In this document: positions 36,342-49,900 of the stretch, one piece after another
How the letters are laid out: each line of letters starts with the position of its first letter
Position numbering within the stretch: position 1 is the first letter of the stretch
NCBI GenBank assembly: GCA_016758965.1
Contig: JAEPRB010000122.1
Span: 37,971 to 101,970, forward strand
Length of the DNA: 64,000 nt
Direction of reading: 5' to 3'
Source: Circinella minor
Taxonomy: Eukaryota > Mucoromycota > Mucoromycetes > Mucorales > Lichtheimiaceae
The notes under the pieces: generated by a model
The model's database searches: none
Told to the model about the DNA's origin: nothing
What the model saw: the letters and a program-made list of their open reading frames with translations, nothing else
Made by a program: the position numbers and the translations under genes

Positions 36342-37109
36342 CTGTCAAAATATGGTTTATACTATGATTTAAAAAGCAATAAGACAAGAGATAAATAAAT
36401 TTTTCATCTTTGCAATATTCTTTATTAATAAAAAAAATTGTCCGAAAAGGAGAACTTTGCAGACATATAATCTTGTAACTGCAATTTTGAGAGTTTGTCT
36501 TTTTTTATTGAGAAAGAGGTTAAATGATTATCCATAATAATTATGCACAAAGAAAGCTGTGGCGACATATTGCATAATTTTATCACGACGTAAACCCTAA
36601 AATGTTTAAAGAGGAGATCTTATAAATTTTTAGTGTTACCATAAAAATCGGTTAAGATGCTCCGAGGATTATGTATCAATGTAGTAACTAATTTATTGCT
36701 TCGATGCTAAATGATAATAATATCGGCATTCTCATTGCTAATTACTGTTATATGTAAACCAGAATGTATTTCATAGATTAAGAATTAAAAATAACAATAA
36801 GATAAGATTTTAAGTTTTCTTAAAGGTTGATCTTCATGTTTAACAAAGATTAACAAAGTCGAAATAAACGGAAAGATGAAAATGACATAATTTACAACCG
36901 AACGATTCACATAGTATCCTGGTTTTCTTTTTTGTTTTTGTTTTTGAATATGTATGTATGTATGTTTGATTAATTTATATATTTAGATGATGAATATCTG
37001 GATGCTTCAGACTATTTTGGTATCTAGTTACTGGAACTTACCCTTATTCTAAGTCATTTTTTTTAATCTTCAACGATATGTTACCCCTATTTTTTTTCTC
37101 ATTTGTGAC

Positions 37110-37400
37110 ACGTTTCGTATAATTTGGATCGAAAAACCAAGATTTGTGGCGGAACTAATTTCCAATTCATTAAATAGTATACATAAAGAAACTAAAAAGG
37201 TATTGAAAACCCATACTACTGTGAACGAGAAAGTAAACATAACAAAATGCATATTTAGCTAATACGTATCTAATACCGCCAAATAAGCAAATGAAAGAAA
37301 AGGTTGCAATCTATGAAGGATGGTTAGGCAAAGCACAGTCTTTGAGACAGCAGTTTTCCACTCCACCAGACACTGCTTCAAACAATATTAAAAAAAACTT
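37110..37400 (+). pseudogene. Coding-like remnant, unrecognised
   Basis: The frame FRIIWIEKPRFVAELISNSL continues to VNEKVNITKCIFS and a stop near 37258. After a frame change comes ANTYLIPPNKQMKEKVAIYE then GWLGKAQSLRQQFSTPPDTA. It is charged and helix-like, unlike random AT-rich translation. Probably a broken gene; its position just upstream of HET3 may be coincidental. Confidence 0.3.
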
Positions 37401-37770
37401 GAAAATAATAAACTGCATAATATAGTGTGCTTTTTGGTCCTTGTCGATATTGTTGCTACGTTTTTATTTATAGTCTGTGTTATTTGTGCTTCATACCCCC
37501 TAACTTTATTAAAGAGGTTAAACGCCCATCACCAAAAGGTTTTCGCACCGGAGTATTAAAAAAACTATAATGACACCTTGTTGTTTATATTCAGTCATTT
37601 ATCTTTTTTTTCTATCTTTGCTTTCTCACCTTATACATATTTATTCAAGCATTGGATTTTATCTCTTTACCCTGGTCTCATAGTAAGCATTATATATTAC
37701 CTTCATCAAAGCTCTCACTTTCCTCATAAAAAAAACAGATTGCTGATTAACAAAACTAGTATATAAAAAA

Positions 37771-39837
37771 ATGTATATCAATTATTATCGGAACCAAAAA
37801 TCAATTGATCACGAAAATAAAACCAATTTTCGACTGAGCCTTACCGGAGGAGAATATCGGCCGACACGACTTGTCCGTGTCTCTGACTGGACAATAGTTC
37901 CAGGATCAGAAGCTTTATATGGCTACCATACTCTCTCTTACTGTTGGGAACAATCTGGTAAAATTGTTCAAAGGGACGACGGGGAATACGATTGTATTGA
38001 CGAGGGAGACCATTGTGTTGTAGATGGATACAATATAACAGAGAATGAAGACACTGGAATAAAGAGGTATCTGATGCGCAGTATAGCACCAGATAGAAAG
38101 ACGACATCTTCTAAGAGAGCCACCTTTGAAGAACTTATACAGCAAATATGCAAGGATTTTCAAGTGGACTATTTGTGGTACGATAAAGTTTGTATTGACC
38201 AATCTAACAAGGAAGAGAAATCAAGAGAAATCAAACAGATGCATAAAATATATAAAAATGCACAATACACGCTAGCTTTAATACCTGAACTATGCATAAC
38301 TAAGAATGAAGATTTTAAGTGTGAACATTCTTATTACGGAAATGCTGCACGGGTGACTGCTTTAAAGCAAATTTCAAACTCTCGTTGGTCGAAAAGAAGC
38401 TGGACACTTGAAGAAGTAATGATGTCCAAACGTATCTTATTCGTGGGTACTGATACAAATCTATTTCAACATAGCCTTCATACAAATACTACTCCAACAA
38501 CATTCGTGGGTACTGACACAAATGTATTCCAACATGGCCTTCGTACAAATACTACTCCAACAACATTCGTGGGTACTGACACAAATGTATTCCAACATGG
38601 CCTTCGTACAAATACTACTCCAACAACATTCGTGGGTACTGATACAAATCTATTTCAACATAGCCTTCATACAAATACTTTTCCAACAACATTCGTGGGT
38701 ACTGACACAAATGTATTCCAACATGGCCTTCGTACAAATACTACTCCAACAACATTCGTGCGTACTGACACAAATCTATTCCAACGTAGCCTTCGTACAA
38801 ATACTATTCCAACAACATATGACGATTTTTCCGGCACATTACTCGATTTTGGAGGGAGACCTGGGGTAAAAGGAACCATCAATCAAGCACTCCATCATGC
38901 TCATTTTCGAACAAGCACTAAGCCTCACGACATGGTATTTGCACTAATTAATACGTTTTCTCATTTATGTGACGAAATCGAAATCAACTATTCAACCGAC
39001 ATACATACGACGTTCAACAACTTTTATCGACATATTGCGTTAAAAGATCTTTCTATTTTGTGCTTTGGATGTAATTGGAGTGAGAACAAGTCTGAACTAA
39101 AACAGACCACCATGGGTAATTACGGTCTGCCGTCATGGACTGGTATTCGAGGACTGCATTCTACTGAACCCACCAACACAGCTACCCATATTGGACTTTC
39201 ATATCGTATCGATGACAGCATGCAAATGCGTATAACAACTAAACACTGGTGGAAGATACCAGTTGGCGGGTATTTTACATATAAAAAGGAGCGCAAAAAT
39301 ATGGACGACTATCACACTAGAATATACAACGCCAGGAGCAAAGGGCTGAAGTTAAATGTGGAATATGAAAATAAAGATACCATTTTAACTGAATGGAACA
39401 TAGAAATCAGTATGTCTACAGGTTGTTGGATGACCCATTATCATGAGCGTGAGGGCACTCCTTTTACACAGACCAGACCTCTATCGTTAACTGAAGATTG
39501 TGAAGAATGTATAATATTACCAATATTATTTACATCCTATCAGCCAGTTTACAATAGAGCAAAAGGCCATGATAATGGCATTTTCAATATAAGACGCTAT
39601 CTACAAGCTTATTTACTACCTGTGTTTCGTAAATCTCCCGACCGCGTAGGTCGATACAAAGCAATAGGAATGTATTTCCTTGGGCGTGAACCTATAAGAC
39701 GTGATACAAAGACAGTGGGTTGGAATCATTCTGTTGGGAGAGATGATATAGACCCTAATCAGAGTCCACAAGAAATTTTAAATATTTTATTTGAAAATAA
39801 TTGTCATAGTGTATCTGAAGAATTTATTATTGAATAA
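37771..39837 (+). CDS. HET-domain protein with internal 21-residue repeats (HET3)
   Basis: Intronless 688-aa protein, divergent from HET1/2/4. HET blocks: RLVRVSDWTIVPGSEALYGY (33-52), YHTLSYCWEQS (52-62), LWYDKVCIDQ (135-144), EIKQMHKIYKNA (153-164), RWSKRSWTLEE (205-215), RTSTKPHDMVFAL (380-392), LPSWTG (453-458). Between the WTLEE and RTSTK blocks, where the paralogs have about 45 residues, six tandem copies of a 21-residue unit (224-349) are inserted. The start MYINYYRNQK resembles the MTYxTYKKTQ start of the others. The C-terminal part retains RYKAIGMY, like the paralogs' YYKSIGMC. It is the only HET gene on the plus strand. The repeat is in frame with no stops, so the gene looks intact. 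Role in non-self recognition is inferred. Confidence 0.85.
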   Translation: MYINYYRNQKSIDHENKTNFRLSLTGGEYRPTRLVRVSDWTIVPGSEALYGYHTLSYCWEQSGKIVQRDDGEYDCIDEGDHCVVDGYNITENEDTGIKRYLMRSIAPDRKTTSSKRATFEELIQQICKDFQVDYLWYDKVCIDQSNKEEKSREIKQMHKIYKNAQYTLALIPELCITKNEDFKCEHSYYGNAARVTALKQISNSRWSKRSWTLEEVMMSKRILFVGTDTNLFQHSLHTNTTPTTFVGTDTNVFQHGLRTNTTPTTFVGTDTNVFQHGLRTNTTPTTFVGTDTNLFQHSLHTNTFPTTFVGTDTNVFQHGLRTNTTPTTFVRTDTNLFQRSLRTNTIPTTYDDFSGTLLDFGGRPGVKGTINQALHHAHFRTSTKPHDMVFALINTFSHLCDEIEINYSTDIHTTFNNFYRHIALKDLSILCFGCNWSENKSELKQTTMGNYGLPSWTGIRGLHSTEPTNTATHIGLSYRIDDSMQMRITTKHWWKIPVGGYFTYKKERKNMDDYHTRIYNARSKGLKLNVEYENKDTILTEWNIEISMSTGCWMTHYHEREGTPFTQTRPLSLTEDCEECIILPILFTSYQPVYNRAKGHDNGIFNIRRYLQAYLLPVFRKSPDRVGRYKAIGMYFLGREPIRRDTKTVGWNHSVGRDDIDPNQSPQEILNILFENNCHSVSEEFIIE
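38440..38817 (+). repeat. Six tandem 63-bp units inside HET3
   Basis: Six 63-bp (21-codon) units start at 38440, 38503, 38566, 38629, 38692 and 38755. The consensus FVGTDTN-(L/V)-FQH-(S/G)-L-(H/R)-TNTTPTT comes in two flavours (LFQHSLH and VFQHGLR), arranged A-B-B-A-B-C, the last unit being diverged (FVRTDTN). The first unit begins in sequence shared with paralogs (LFVG.N), so the array grew out of native HET sequence. Near-identity between units at the DNA level implies recent expansion. Confidence 0.95.
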
Positions 39838-42181
39838 AAACCGTTATTCAGCTATTAGATATTTGCTATATCATGTATATTACTAAACGCTTTATTTATT
39901 AGCAGTTATTCGAAATAAGAAACTTTTATTATAAACTCTGAAGCTGAAGCACATTTTCTATACAGATAGGTAACACAATGACCACCTAGTATGTGTTTTG
40001 ATGACACAGAAAATAAATGGCTAGTTTTTTTTGTACGTGCTAAGAAACGAAAGAAGTTTTAGTCTTCAATGTAAAAATATGAACTTTAACTTCAATCATA
40101 AATGGATTGACTTTTCAATTTTCTTTTGCATTATTTTTTACATTACTTTACGTTTTCTGTGAATATAAAACTAAAATCATTTATTTAACTACAAAACACA
40201 TCAATACGTATGGTCCATTGTAGGAAATAATATCATGTCAGTCAGACTACATATATCCTATTAATGGTACGGGATTTCGCGACCTTTTTTATAGATGTTC
40301 AAAAAAAAAATTGATGGGCTTCGTAACTCATTTTTTTTTTTTTTTTTTTTTTTTGCAAATTGAAGTTTAAAATATTGAAAATAAAAAACTCTTATAATGT
40401 TTACAACGAAAGCCGGAACAGAAATCTTCTCTTCATTCCACCGGAAAACAACTCGAGGAAGTTGACCATAGCATTAGCGATCAAAAAAAGTTCGTTCATA
40501 TCATACTTTGAATTAAGTAATAGCAATAATATTAACACTTTCAATAATGCGATTTGCTCCTGTAAATGTTGGTTTGTTGAAAATACAGTAATAAATCGAA
40601 ATCCAGCGGAGTTGGTTAAGAGAATAGAGGGATCCAAGTAGCAAGATTTTGGTTTTTTATTTAATTGAGATCTACTCTAGGTATCCTATTCTTATCGTAT
40701 GGTATTCTTTTTATTAAAAAAATTATGATTATTAAATTGAACAAAGAAAGTCTAATTATTAATACAGTGTACACTATGAAAATAGACAATGTTGATGCGT
40801 TATAGGGAGCTCCAGCTTACTATATCCTGTAGAACAAGGAAAATACTTGAAAATAAATATAATCCATTCTAACATTACTGCAGTTAGTAGCATCATATTA
40901 CCGAGTAGGACTCTATCAATTGTGATGCACACTTACTTTGAATGACTCTTCCCAGAATCGAAAAAAACAAGTTACGTACGTATGAAAAATAATGATATTG
41001 AAAAAGACTCTTTCTTTTATATTCAACATTTTTTTTGTTGATACGTACACCAGTGGTTATAGAAATAAGTATATTAAATACTTTAAAACTGAGAAATATA
41101 TTGAGATGTACTAATAAGTGAGCAAAAGAGAAGCTATCTCTACATAGATTTGTTAATTTTGTTTTATATCTCGGACCTGAGGCGTTTTTTTTTCATTTAT
41201 TTTAGAAATAAGTAAATGATAAATTGTTCGGTGAAAATTACACAAAAAGTAGAAAGGTAAATTTTCTACACTTCCCGTTATATTTTTTTTTTTGATTTTT
41301 TGTAATCGATCTTATCATGTTCCCTAGAATAGTAATATCATCACTAGATAAAGGGTATATAGATATTTATATATATATAATCATCGAACCATCGTAGATT
41401 TTTTTATATCAGTTGAGGAAAATGAATCTCAGTTCGTTGCAGTCGGGAAAATCTTGGTAAAAAATAAAATGAGTAATGATTATGATTTATTGTCTAAAAC
41501 GGGTTTATCAACCCAAGCTATCGGGGGAGCTGGATACCCTTTCTTTTTATTTTCTGTTTTTGGCTGGTTGATAAGCCCCAATTAGGAGAAAAAAATCATA
41601 AAATGTATTATGGTGTGAGAAAAAAACTGAAGAAAATTATAAACATATGATTAAGTAAGGGGGTTGGTTGATAAGTTAGAAAGTAAGAAAAAGTTTCATC
41701 TTTCAACAACAATCTCATGTTCACCAATAAAATTCATGATATACTTTAATAAGGATTATGGGGGGGATGTAATTCACATTTTTCTGTCATAACAAATTTT
41801 GATAATACATTATTCATCCATTAGAATATAATGCATATAATAAAAGAAAAACGATTAAGATGAACGATAACTTTTTATTTATGTATATGTACAATTAATA
41901 AAAATTGCATTTTGTATCGTTTTATTTATTTATTTATAGACACCATGAAGTAATGAAAAAAGTAAAATGTATTTAAAATGTCCAAAGAGGAACAAGAAGG
42001 GGAATAAATTGGAGGGAAAATATAAAAGATGAACGATAAAATAAAAGAAATGTTATAGAGAACAAACAAAAAGAAGAAGAGATGTATACTTTTACTTGTT
42101 TTTGTTTCTGTTATTATAGAATATATAATGATTTTGTACTTTAAAACAAATTTGTATTCCTGTAAACGTTCCTTTTGTAAT
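39838..42181. other. AT-rich intergenic region
   Basis: Between HET3 and the pyruvate carboxylase 3' end. A poly-T run lies at about 40331-40354, and an imperfect inverted repeat around TTATCAACC/GGTTGATAA at 41503-41577. ORFs at 40360-40641 (+) and 41926-42189 (-) lack recognisable features. No gene called. Confidence 0.5.
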
Positions 42182-45100
42182 TTAAGCACTGTCCTTTACA
42201 AGTCGTACAACTAAATCACCAGAAGAGAGTGAATCACCTTCTTCAATAGGTACCAATTCGACTTTACCAGCTACTGGAGTTGTGACAACAGTTTCCATTT
42301 TCATGGCACTTAATACACAGACAGGATCACCAGCCTTGAGATGAGCACCTTCCTTAGCACGGACTTCAATAACAACACCAGACATAGGTGCACCTACATC
42401 ACCAGGGTTAGATGGTTTAGCCTTTTCACGAGTGATCTTTTCAATAGCGGCACTCTTGTCATTAATACTGATAGCACGAGCTTCACCATTTAATTCGAAA
42501 TAGACATCACGACGACCATCACCACCAATAGAACCAATAGCCAATAACTTGATAATCAATGTTTTTCCAGTTTCAATTTCAATGTGGAATTCTTCACCAA
42601 CCTCAGGTTTCTTGAGGAAATAACGTGTAGGAATCACTGACAGATCACCATGTTGTTGAACGATTTCACGATAATCAGCAAATACCTTGGGATACAATGC
42701 AGCGGAAAGTACATCATAGTCACGAATAGAACCACCATATTTCTCGGTCAATTCTTCTTTAAGTTTCGCCAAATCCATGGGAGGCATAGAAGCACCTGGA
42801 CGACCATCAATACGTGGTAGTTCTTTAATAATATTAGAACGCAATGGTTCTGGGAATCCACCTACAGGTTGGCCAAGATAACCTTGGAAGAATTCCACTA
42901 CGGAAGTAGGGAACGATAAAGTACGTGCCTTTTCTTCCACATCTTTACCCGTCAAACTGTTTGAGACCATGAATTGAGCCAAATCACCCACAACTTTACT
43001 GGAAGGTGTAACCTTGACAATATCACCACATAATTGATTGGCTTCTTCATAAGCAATCTTGATTTGTCTCCATTGTGTACCAAGACCTAGCTGTTGTGCT
43101 TGGAACATCAAATTGGTGTATTGACCGCCTGGCATTTCATGATCATAAACACCGGAATCGGCTGACTTTACATTGGCTTCAAAACAAGAATACAAAAGAC
43201 GTGCTTGTTCCCAATACGAATTCAATTTTTGAATATCTTCCATACGAATACCTGTACCCATATTTGTTTGTTCCAATGCAGCAACTAAAGCACCCATAGC
43301 AGGTTGAGATGTCATACCAGACATCGAATCCAAAGCAGCATCAACTACATCGGCACCTGCAGCAGCAGCGGCCAACATCGAAGCAACACCTGTACCAGCG
43401 GTATCATGGGTATGGACATGAATAGGTAAATCAGGATACTTTTCACGAATGGCACCAATCAACATTTTAGCAGCTTCTGGTTTCAATAAACCAGCCATAT
43501 CCTTAATACCCAAAATATGTATACCTTCATTGACTAATTCTTGTGTCAATTGAAGATAATAATCCAAAGTATACTTCTTCTTTTCTGGGTCAGATACATC
43601 GCCTGAATAACAGATGGCAGCTTCTACAACACCACCTGCTTTCTTTACTGCATCAATACCCAATTTCATATTTTCGACGTAATTGAGAGAGTCAAAGACA
43701 CGGAAAATATCCATTCCTGCTTGAACGGCCTTTGCACAGAAATCATAGACGACATTATCAGGATATGAGGTATAACCAACAGCATTGGCACCACGTAATA
43801 ACATTTGGAAAGGAATATTTGGGACGGCTTCACGAAGTTTGATTAAACGATCCCATGGATCTTCATGTAAGAAACGCATAGCAACATCAAATGTGGCACC
43901 ACCCCACATTTCCAAAGAAAAGGCATTAGCAAGACCATGGGTTGTTGCGGGAGCCACACGTAATAGATCTATATATTATAACCCCCCCAAAGAAAATAAA
44001 AGAAAAATAGGTTAAATGATAAAATTCCATGAGATGGTTTTTTTTTTCTGTTCTTGTTATTTTTTTCTGTTTTGTAAACAAAGAAACATACCAATTGTAC
44101 GGACACGTGTGGCCAACAAACTCTGGTGAGCATCTCTCCACGTGGTATCCATGATAAGCACACCAGGGTATTTTCTCACCGCTTTAGCAAATGCTTCGGG
44201 ACCTTCTTCCACCAATACCTTTCTCCAACCATCTTGTAAAGGAGCTGAAACATCACCCATGCCCTTATCTGAATTATTACGTAAAACGGGAACTTCAATT
44301 TCATGATGTAATTGAGGATCACCAAGTTGACCTTTAATTTGAGATCCATTGACAACAACATCACCGAGATAACCAAGCATACGTTGAGCACGGTTTTGAT
44401 ATCGGACCAAACGGAATAAATCAGGAGTGTCGTCAATAAATGTGGTCCAACAATTACCATTAATAAATGTTTCATGAGTCAACAGACGTTGCAAGAAAGG
44501 AATATTTGTTTTCACACCACGAATACGGAATTCAACAAGAGCACGTACAATCTTACGTCTTGCGACTTCATAAGTAGAACCGGAACAAGTACACTTGACC
44601 AAAAGAGAATCATAATGAGGAGTAATAATGGCACCAGCATAACCAGCACCACCATCCAAACGAACACCATTACCACCTGAGGAACGATAGACTTCAATCT
44701 TACCAGTATCTGGTTGGAAATTCAATTCAGGATCTTCTGTTGTAACACGACATTGAATCGCAAATCCACGTTGACGAATACGTTGTTGTGTTAAACCAAG
44801 TTGAGGTAAAAGAGCACCAGCAGCAATTTGAATTTGAGCTGCAACGATATCAATACCAGTGATTTCTTCAGTAATAGTATGTTCGACTTGAATACGAGGA
44901 TTGATTTCAATAAAATAATGACGGTTTTGATTATCTACCAAAAATTCGGCTGTACCAGCATTCTTGTATTTTACATGTTTGGCGATCTTGACAGCATCAT
45001 TCAAAATAGCTTCACGGACGGCATTATCCAAGTTCTTTGCGGGAGCAATTTCAACGACCTTTTGGTGACGACGCTGGACGGAACAATCACGTTCAAACAG

Positions 45101-46245
45101 ATGGACCACGTTACCAGCACGATCGGCCAAAAGTTGGACTTCAATATGACGTGGTTTATCAACAAAACGTTCAATAAAAACAGTACCATCACCAAAAGCA
45201 GATAAAGCTTCGGATTTGGCACGTGTGAATGCGTCTTCTAAAGATGCTTCATCACGTACAACACGCATACCACGTCCACCACCACCCATGGCAGCCTTGA
45301 TAATAATAGGGAAGCCATGTTCTTTAATAAAAGAAACAGCTTCTGAATAGTCACTGACTGGACCAGGTGTACCAGGTACTACAGGTACTTGACATTCCAT
45401 GGCTATTATAATTATAATAATAATTGGTATTTTTTTTTGTGTATATAAACAAAAAATAAATAAATAAAGTTTAAGGTTAACCGATTTTGAAACGTTTCAA
45501 CAAAAACCCTGTATGATTCTTTCTTTCTTTCACAAAATCCAAAACAATACTGTCTTTCCCCCCCCCAATTCCTTCCACCGATGTCATCATTTCTTACCGA
45601 TTTGTCTAGCCTTTGTTTTATCACCTAAACTTTCAATCACATTAGCAGATGGACCAATAAAAGTAATACCAGCTGCTTCTACTTTTCTTGCAAATTCTGC
45701 ATTTTCAGATAAAAAACCATAACCGGGATGAATCATAGCAACACCATGTTCTTTTGCAACACGAACAATTTCATCTTGTGCAAGGTAAGCACCTACAGGT
45801 GTAAATTGACCCAATTTACCAATTTGATATGCTTCATCGGCCTTTTTAAAAATAAAAATAGCTCCGGTTAATGCAAAGGATGTCGCGTTTTAGCTTTCTT
45901 TCTGAGTTTTTTTTTTTTTTTTGGTTTTACCTTGTAACGATGCATGGATAAACGATCTTCGTATGAAAAAATAGAAATAGTACGCATAGAAAGTTCATGA
46001 GCAGTACGGAAAACACGAATAGCAATTTCCTATATACGTAAAGAGAAAATATATATATGTTTTTTTTTTTAAGTTTTTAGATTGAGAGGGGATGATTGAT
46101 TGATGGGTTTTTTGTTATATATATATATATAATAATTTGATTGTATACATACGCCGCGGTTAACAACCATCAACTTGCGAAGACTACCCATCACTTCACT
46201 ACTACGACGAATCGTTTCAACTGAATGTTCACGTTGAGGTGGCAT
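42182..46245 (-). CDS. PYC: Pyruvate carboxylase
   Basis: Five exons: 46153-46245, 45931-46029, 45598-45841, 44092-45402 and 42182-43968, in phase, 3534 nt, 1177 aa, almost exactly the yeast enzyme length. It converts pyruvate, bicarbonate and ATP to oxaloacetate, the main anaplerotic step feeding the TCA cycle and gluconeogenesis. Domain order: biotin carboxylase (LMVVNRGEIAIRVFRTAHEL near 25-44; MIHPGYGFLSENAEF; the ATP-grasp loop MGGGGRGMRVV; FIEINPRIQVEHTITEEITG), carboxyltransferase (MDTTWRDAHQSLLATRVRT; GGATFDVAMRFLHEDPWDRL; IHVHTHDTAGTG), and biotinyl carrier with AMKM, biotinylated Lys at about 1139. MPPQREHSVETIRR is not a clear mitochondrial presequence, so a cytosolic enzyme is likely, as in other fungi. 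All key motifs are intact. Confidence 0.97.
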
Positions 46246-46320
46246 ATCTTTAATTTATTTTTATTTGTTCAGAGAGGAAAAAGGGGGGAATTTGTTGACG
46301 TGATTTTTCTTTTGAAGTCA

Positions 46321-46355
<35 letters not shown>

Positions 46356-46938
46356 GTAATAAAAAAAAATAGACAGGTTAAATATTAAAAGCGAAAGAGA
46401 AGAGTGTTTGAATGGACGGGAAAAGGCTGGGAAAATTGGTAAATTTTCCAAAAAAAACTAATTTAATTGGTTCCAACCAAATACGCATTTTTTCTTTTTA
46501 TCTAAAGCCAATGTAATCAGAGATAGATAAGATCGTGCCAAAAGAGAGAGAGAGAGAGAGAGAGAAAGATTTTATGTGTACATAGTGTCATTATAATATA
46601 TTTTATACATGATTTCGTATTATATTTTTATTATTATTATGATTATCAATACTTTTTAAAACGGGGGTGTGATGGTAGAGATGAGACAAAAGCTTACACT
46701 ATCTCAGGCGGTCATCAAATTAGAAATGATCTAATAAGAAATATTTCTAGATCTCTTTTTTCACCATCCACTATCATAGCTATCACCATTTCATGTTTTT
46801 TTTTTAATACTACAACTGCTATTACCACATCAATATTAAAAAAAAATGTATTGTGTTGTCAATATGTTTGTAGAAAATAGAAAAAAAAACTTGTTCAACA
46901 TACACAAATAAATATTTATAAATTAAAACAGTGTTTAT
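46246..46938. other. Spacer between PYC and the Kar9-like gene
   Basis: Promoter side of pyruvate carboxylase and 3' side of the Kar9-like gene. It contains a poly-A run at 46321-46337 and a (GA)n microsatellite at about 46545-46565. No gene. Confidence 0.55.
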
Positions 46939-49900
46939 TTAAAGAGTTCCGTAACGTAATAAGAATAGTTCTAAATCTTCAAATCCTCCTCCAATACGTA
47001 TAAGAACCTTGTTTTGTGCCGGTTTACTTCTTCTTTGTGAATTGTTGTTATTTTCATAAGTCATTAATTTACAAGTATACAATTTTCTTCCTCCTCCTAC
47101 TGAAGGATTTAATTCATTTCCAAAGAAATACCGTCCTCCCCCTAAAGGACCTTTTGAACATTTAACAGAAATAGGACTTGCATTAACAATACGTGCTACT
47201 TCTCGATCTAATGGATCTTTTGGATTGGGTATATACATTTCTTGTCTTTGTTCTTGTTGAAATGATCCTCGCATTAATGAAAAATCATTATTATCATTAT
47301 CTGAAAATTTTCTTCTACGATATTGAGGTGATGCTGCACGCGCAGGGACATGAGTCGTTCGAAAAGGTGAAGCAGTACGATGCATTAATGCTGGCATCGA
47401 TTGCTTCTTTTTTAACGATGATGCAGATGATTTTTGTTGAAATGATGTTGGAAGAGGTGGGACAGGTGGAGCTTGATAATGATGCTGTGCCATGGATGAT
47501 TTTGGACGTGGAATTAAACTTGGTGACTCGCATCTTAATCCACCTGCATTAGGTGTTTTGGGCCTTGGAATAAATGAAGGTGTCATGGTACGACGATAGG
47601 GTGATACAGACCGTTGGTTAGGATAGCGATGGTCATTATTATCATTATCATCATATTCAGGTACGAATAATTGTTGCTGTTGTTGTTGTCTTCCTAAACT
47701 ACTCTTGGGACGATTTGGAATATTAGGTGTAGTGGATTTACGTCGTGTATAACTAGGGGTAGGTGTTTTGGATCTTTGTGGTGGTGCTGATGTAGGTGTT
47801 TTTGGTCTGTTATTTTGTTGCTGATGTTGATGTAAATCTTGATCTACACTTTGTGTTTTTCTTGCTGTTCTCATCAATGTACTTTTTGTTGGTTTCATCC
47901 ATGATGCTTCTTGATCTTTATCATTATCACGTGAATTATTAGGAACTCGACTTTTCCTTGTTGCTGTTGCTGTTGCAAATGACCTTGATTCATGGTTATT
48001 ATTATTAGTACTTGTACCCATAGGAGTCATTGTTCTGCGAGTATTGTGAAGATAATCTGTGGAAGATGATTCCGAAGCACTCGGTCGGATATCACGTGCG
48101 TACGCCATTGAACTTGCTGCACGTGGTGGATGTTGTGTCACTTTATTACTATTACCAAACATACTACGTTTGCCACTTGGTGTAACACTACGAATACCTC
48201 CCATCGTTCTTCTGTAATCATCTTGGTCTTGTTGATAATGATGATTACGATGATTTGTTGTTGTTGTTGCAGATTTATATAACGCATTATTACTTTTAGC
48301 TCGAACAAGAGTTTCACCTCCTCCATTATAAGGTTCAGGTGTTCTATATCGTATACTTTTCCATGCACTTGTATTTGTATTCATGGAAGAAGATAAATAC
48401 ATTCCTTCAGTCAACATACGATCCGTCTCAGGTAAATCTTTATTACGTAACATATCCATGGAAGATTTCAATGTAGTCCAACGTTGCATCATGGCTGAAT
48501 GGCGTTTACTTGTTCCATTATTTCGGGCCACACGAGAAACAATCCCATTACCTAACATACCAAGCATTTTACCAATCGATGGTGTATAATACTTGTATTT
48601 GGCTTCAAAGTTTTTTTCAACTGACCGAAATTTTTCACGATCTACAGGTGGAGATGATGATGATGACATTGTTGTTGAAGAAGAAGAAGGTGATGATGCT
48701 TGTTGATGATGACGGTGAGGAAAGTTACGCATAATGGACTTGGAAAATCGATTAAAAGCATTATTACCACCTTGCTGCTGTTGTTGTGACGTTGTTGTTG
48801 ATGACGATGATGCGTACCATTCACGTACTTGATCAATAATTGTATAACATTGAGTTACTGTTTTATCAAGTCCATCAATCATGACATCTACTTGATCTGC
48901 CACTTGCCGAAATACGACTAACCAGCGATCTTCTTTAAGTTCTTCTTTAAGATCATCGATTTCAATACGTAAAGTTTCCCAACGATGTTGAACCATATGA
49001 TGTTTTCGCGTAAGCATACCAGATGGATCTTCGGGTGGTGTATGTGATGTCATACTACCATAAATTCGTTGAACATCATTGAATAAAGGTTCCACCTTTC
49101 TATCAATTTCTGCCAAAATGTGTTCATCTCTTGTTTGATTAGTTGTTGTTGATAATGACGATGTCGCTGTTGAATCGTTCATTAAACTTGTGGCTGTTGT
49201 AGATATTGTATTATTTGTTGTAGTCGTTGTGGTTGTAGTTGAAGAAGGCGAAAATAAGCTACTTGTTGTACTAATAGGCGAACTCATTGCATCACTTGTT
49301 GAACTATCCAATAATGGATTATTAATATTTGAAGCAGTAGTAGAAGCAACTATAGCTGCCGCATGTCGTTTCTCCTGAAATTGGAACATCATAATCGATA
49401 AATCATCAATCTGTTGCAGTACGTTTTCCATCAGTAGTGTCAACTCCTTTTTCTCATTCATCGTATCCAATTGTTTAAGAACCGATGACATAAAATGCTG
49501 TAATCCAGACCATTCACTTTGTATTTTAGTAATTGACATACGTGTATGCATTTTCTTGGTCATTGTCACACCGGCGGTATCTTCCATATCCAATTTATCT
49601 TCAACAATGTTTCCCACTTCAACAAGGATAGACATTAAAGGTTCCATACGACCAAAAGTTAATTCTAACAATTGATCATCATCAAAAGATAAGATAGAAC
49701 TTGTTTGATCTTCTTTTAAAGACAACTCTAAACTAAAAACGGCCATTTGGGCTGTTTCAAGCCATCGTGTCATTTTATCCATACAAGTATCAAAATCATC
49801 CATGACTTGTATTAGTGATAAATTTTCATGCAAATTAAGAATGGTGTTGATTTCCTTGTCGGGTAAAGGTGTTGCACCAAGTCGAGAAAAAACGGAATCT

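Noticed and set aside
38440..38817. Regular 63-bp direct repeats considered as a CRISPR-like array
   Set aside because: The units are contiguous with no unique spacers, are in frame within a long ORF and encode a 21-residue repeat; the genome is eukaryotic.
41503..41577. Inverted TTATCAACC/GGTTGATAA repeat as a transposon
   Set aside because: The arms are short and imperfect, the spacer is about 55 bp and no target duplication is visible; recorded only as a minor inverted repeat.
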